Below are positions 62,216 to 64,000 of a stretch of DNA of 64,000 nt, in pieces; position 1 is the first letter of the stretch, and every line of letters starts with the position of its first letter. The notes beneath the pieces are model-generated. The model worked only from the letters and a program-made list of their open reading frames with translations. It had not been told where the DNA came from and did no database searches. Source of the DNA: Ceriagrion tenellum (lineage: Eukaryota > Arthropoda > Insecta > Odonata > Coenagrionidae); the NCBI GenBank assembly GCA_963169105.1, contig OY720636.1:145971941-146035940 (forward strand). Direction: 5' to 3'. A program made the translations under genes and the position numbers.

Positions 62216-63207
62216 AAATACTTCCACTAAGTGACGCCTGTGGGAGTAACGTTTATGACACGTGCTACTTAATCTTCCTTTAATTTTACACTCGGGAAAA
62301 TGCGCCAATGAGATGGATGAACTTTCAAGGCTTATTATTTCCAAGTGAATATCAGTAATATAAAAATATTGTTTAAAAAGTATATACTAAAATATACCGT
62401 GCTTGTGAAGATCAGGAAAGAAGAATTGCAAATGTCATACACGTCTCTTGACAATGCTTCACATGGGTTGAAATGGTTCGAGTAAGGATTGAATTCGTGA
62501 TGGAGAGAAATGGAGTGATCACGGAGGAGACTTAAACGATGTGGACAATTAGTATATCTCTGTATATGCTGAAACGTTAATGATGCCAGAGTATAAATCT
62601 TAAATGCATATTTTTCCAAAGACATATTCATCTCATATAACCCACTAATACAGACGAGGAATAGAATGCTCTCATACCTTCGTGAGAACCTAAAACACCA
62701 GAGAATAAAAGTATATACTCTAATTATAGTAATCATCCTTGAGAGGGTTGAATTAATTTGCATTTCTTTCTATGCTCGTTGGACCGCTTTGGTTTATTCA
62801 TAGGAGTTTGTAGCGAAATTGAGAAACACTTCTCTATAACTCTTAAAAATAACGCATATAGTTGATTCAAATATAATCAGGATGAATTGATTTGATAACG
62901 AGTTTTGCTTTAAAAAATATCGGTTTATAATTTCTCGAGCAAACCAAGTATGAAAATTAGCAATCCTCGCGAGATTATGAATATTTAACATCAAATAATT
63001 TCCTGAAATGGTTATGGAGATCGGAAGAATAAAAATTGCTTAAATATTTCATTTACGTAAGGCTAAAATTTTATTAATCAGCGGTTTTTTTGAAGAGTTG
63101 AAAAATAAATATCACCGAGAAAATAGCGCTTTCCGCTAACATACTTGAATTGTAATGGGACACATGATAAAAGATCGTAGGCTTTCCCGGCGAATAATAT
63201 TAGTAAT
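62216..63207. other. Unassigned AT-rich stretch
   Basis: The 142-codon minus frame (62335-62763) is Ile/Phe/Tyr-rich and has no clear reverse transcriptase boxes. The remainder is AT-rich. Confidence 0.45.
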
Positions 63208-63385
63208 ATCTTCTCGGGTTTGGCACCGGGTAAGGCTATTAAAGGCCAACGTTTCGACGATAAACTCTCTCATCTTCATCAGGGCTAAGACTGATCGCTA
63301 AGTCTTAGCTCTGATGACGATGAGAGAGTTTCTCGCCGAAACGTTGGCCTTTAATAGCCTTACCCGGTGCCAAACCCGAGAAGAT
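63208..63385. ncRNA. 85 bp-arm hairpin carrying two inverted hammerhead-like cores
   Basis: Arms 63208-63292 and 63301-63385 are inverted copies with four mismatches and an 8-base spacer (GATCGCTA). The plus copy reads GCT-CTGATGA (63311-63317), spare C, GATGA...TCGCC, GAAAC (63338-63342), GTT-GGC. The minus copy reads GCC-CTGATGA, spare A, stem GATGA/TCGTC, GAAAC-GTT-GGC. Outside the core the arms share GGCCTTTAATAGCCTTACCC and TCTCGGGTTTGG. This is most likely a pair of PLE terminal repeats in inverted orientation without the coding part. Confidence 0.65.
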
Positions 63386-63437
63386 TTTACTAAAGGGGAC
63401 AAATATTTGCAATCACTGGATAAATTAGTCATAAACA

Positions 63438-63810
63438 TTAGTCGTCTACTTTTGCAAGTCCTTGGTGCCTCCATCTCTCTTTGTCCTCTGCTCTCCTTAT
63501 CAATTCTCTGTAACTCACTCCATCCTTCACGTCATCAAAAATCTTTCGTTTCTTTCTTCCTCTTTTGCGGTTTCTATCCTCAATCCCTTCCAGCACGTCT
63601 CGTAACAAACATTTCCTTCTCAGTACATGTCCCATCCAGTTCTTCTTCTCATATTCAATGGTCTTTAAGAGCTCTCTTGCTTATTTTATTCTCTCGAAAA
63701 CCTCGTCATTTCTAACCCTATCAGACCACTATATGTTGAGCACTTTCCACCAAATCCACATTTCTAAACTCTCTATCCTTTTTCTATCCTTTTTTGTCAT
63801 CGTTCACAAA
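63438..63810 (-). mobile_element. Non-LTR reverse transcriptase C-terminus
   Basis: The minus strand reads TMTKKDRKRIESLEMWI (about 63787 down), WSDRVRNDEVFERIK, KTIEYEKKNWMGHVLRRKC (about 63645), LRDVLEGIEDR and KDGVSYRELIRRAEDKERWR. This is the conserved end of LINE reverse transcriptases of the GSETWT type. Two stops occur (after VLNI and after RIK); the last 65 codons are open. It lies 50 bases from the hairpin at 63208-63385. Confidence 0.9.
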
Positions 63811-64000
63811 TAAATTAATAGACGAGTGAAATATAAGCTGCTTGAGGGTATCTTACAGATGTAGATGGCCTGGGCGGTATTTGCGAATCATTGAGTTCAC
63901 ATTTCAATAACTTTACATGAAAGTCGGAAAACAATTCTTGGACCGCACGTTACTCACGGTACATTATTTATAAGATGCAAAATCACCACAATTATGGTAA
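63811..64000. other. Unassigned end of window
   Basis: Short AT-rich sequence with no recognisable content. Confidence 0.5.

Noticed and set aside
1..64000. CRISPR arrays, bacterial operons, rRNA genes
   Set aside because: No spacer-repeat arrays, no clustered long frames with ribosome-binding sites, and no rRNA-like conserved blocks; the content is eukaryotic transposon-rich DNA.

Overview
This window looks like non-genic DNA from an animal nuclear genome, most likely an arthropod. The evidence is its contents: AT-rich sequence packed with decayed Penelope-like elements (PLEs), a Helitron, a piggyBac remnant, several lineages of non-LTR retrotransposon and tRNA-derived SINEs. There are no operons, no ribosome-binding-site-led reading frames and no long intact genes. 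I could not recognise a host protein-coding gene. The sequence is probably intergenic, or inside very large introns. One site at 51478 has the exact look of a recursive-splicing ratchet point, which would fit a long plus-strand intron. The species cannot be fixed from sequence alone.

Layout. 1-560: end of a PLE on the minus strand (GIY-YIG endonuclease), followed by a small palindromic repeat cluster. 751-2204: broken Helitron with a PIF1-like helicase pseudogene and its 3' terminal hairpin and CTAG end. 3495-5640: two old diverged copies of an unknown ~700 bp unit. 6683-6806: hairpin holding a hammerhead-like RNA core. 9359-10445: a 330 bp direct repeat pair. 11889-11994: inverted pair of hammerhead-like cores. 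18030-18490: second PLE endonuclease remnant, plus strand. 21590-21627: another hammerhead-like core. 26757-27345: piggyBac transposase fragment next to a SINE. 27950-28279: SINE with a perfect 12 bp target-site duplication. 30540-31230, 43122-43905, 46530-47010 and 54685-55480: four copies of one CR1/Jockey-type retrotransposon family, three on minus and one on plus; an endonuclease remnant lies at 42530-42975. 37195-37441: inverted-repeat element. 37518-37725, 38741-38820 and 41858-41975: SINE pieces. 49430-49556, 56505-56975, 58280-58700 and 63438-63810: remnants of other reverse transcriptases. 61723-62215: third PLE endonuclease with its own hammerhead-like core downstream. 63208-63385: 85 bp-arm hairpin carrying two inverted hammerhead-like cores.

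The most interesting signal is a recurrent small RNA motif: C-N-G-A-N-G-A, one spare base, a short hairpin, then GAAA. It occurs at five loci that otherwise share little sequence, three times inside inverted repeats and once just 3' of a PLE endonuclease. Hammerhead-type motifs in PLE terminal repeats are known. The base-paired outer helix changes sequence while staying paired between loci, which supports a real conserved RNA structure. Between these elements lie AT-rich stretches with no recognisable content, and several GC-rich blocks with strong purine/pyrimidine strand bias.
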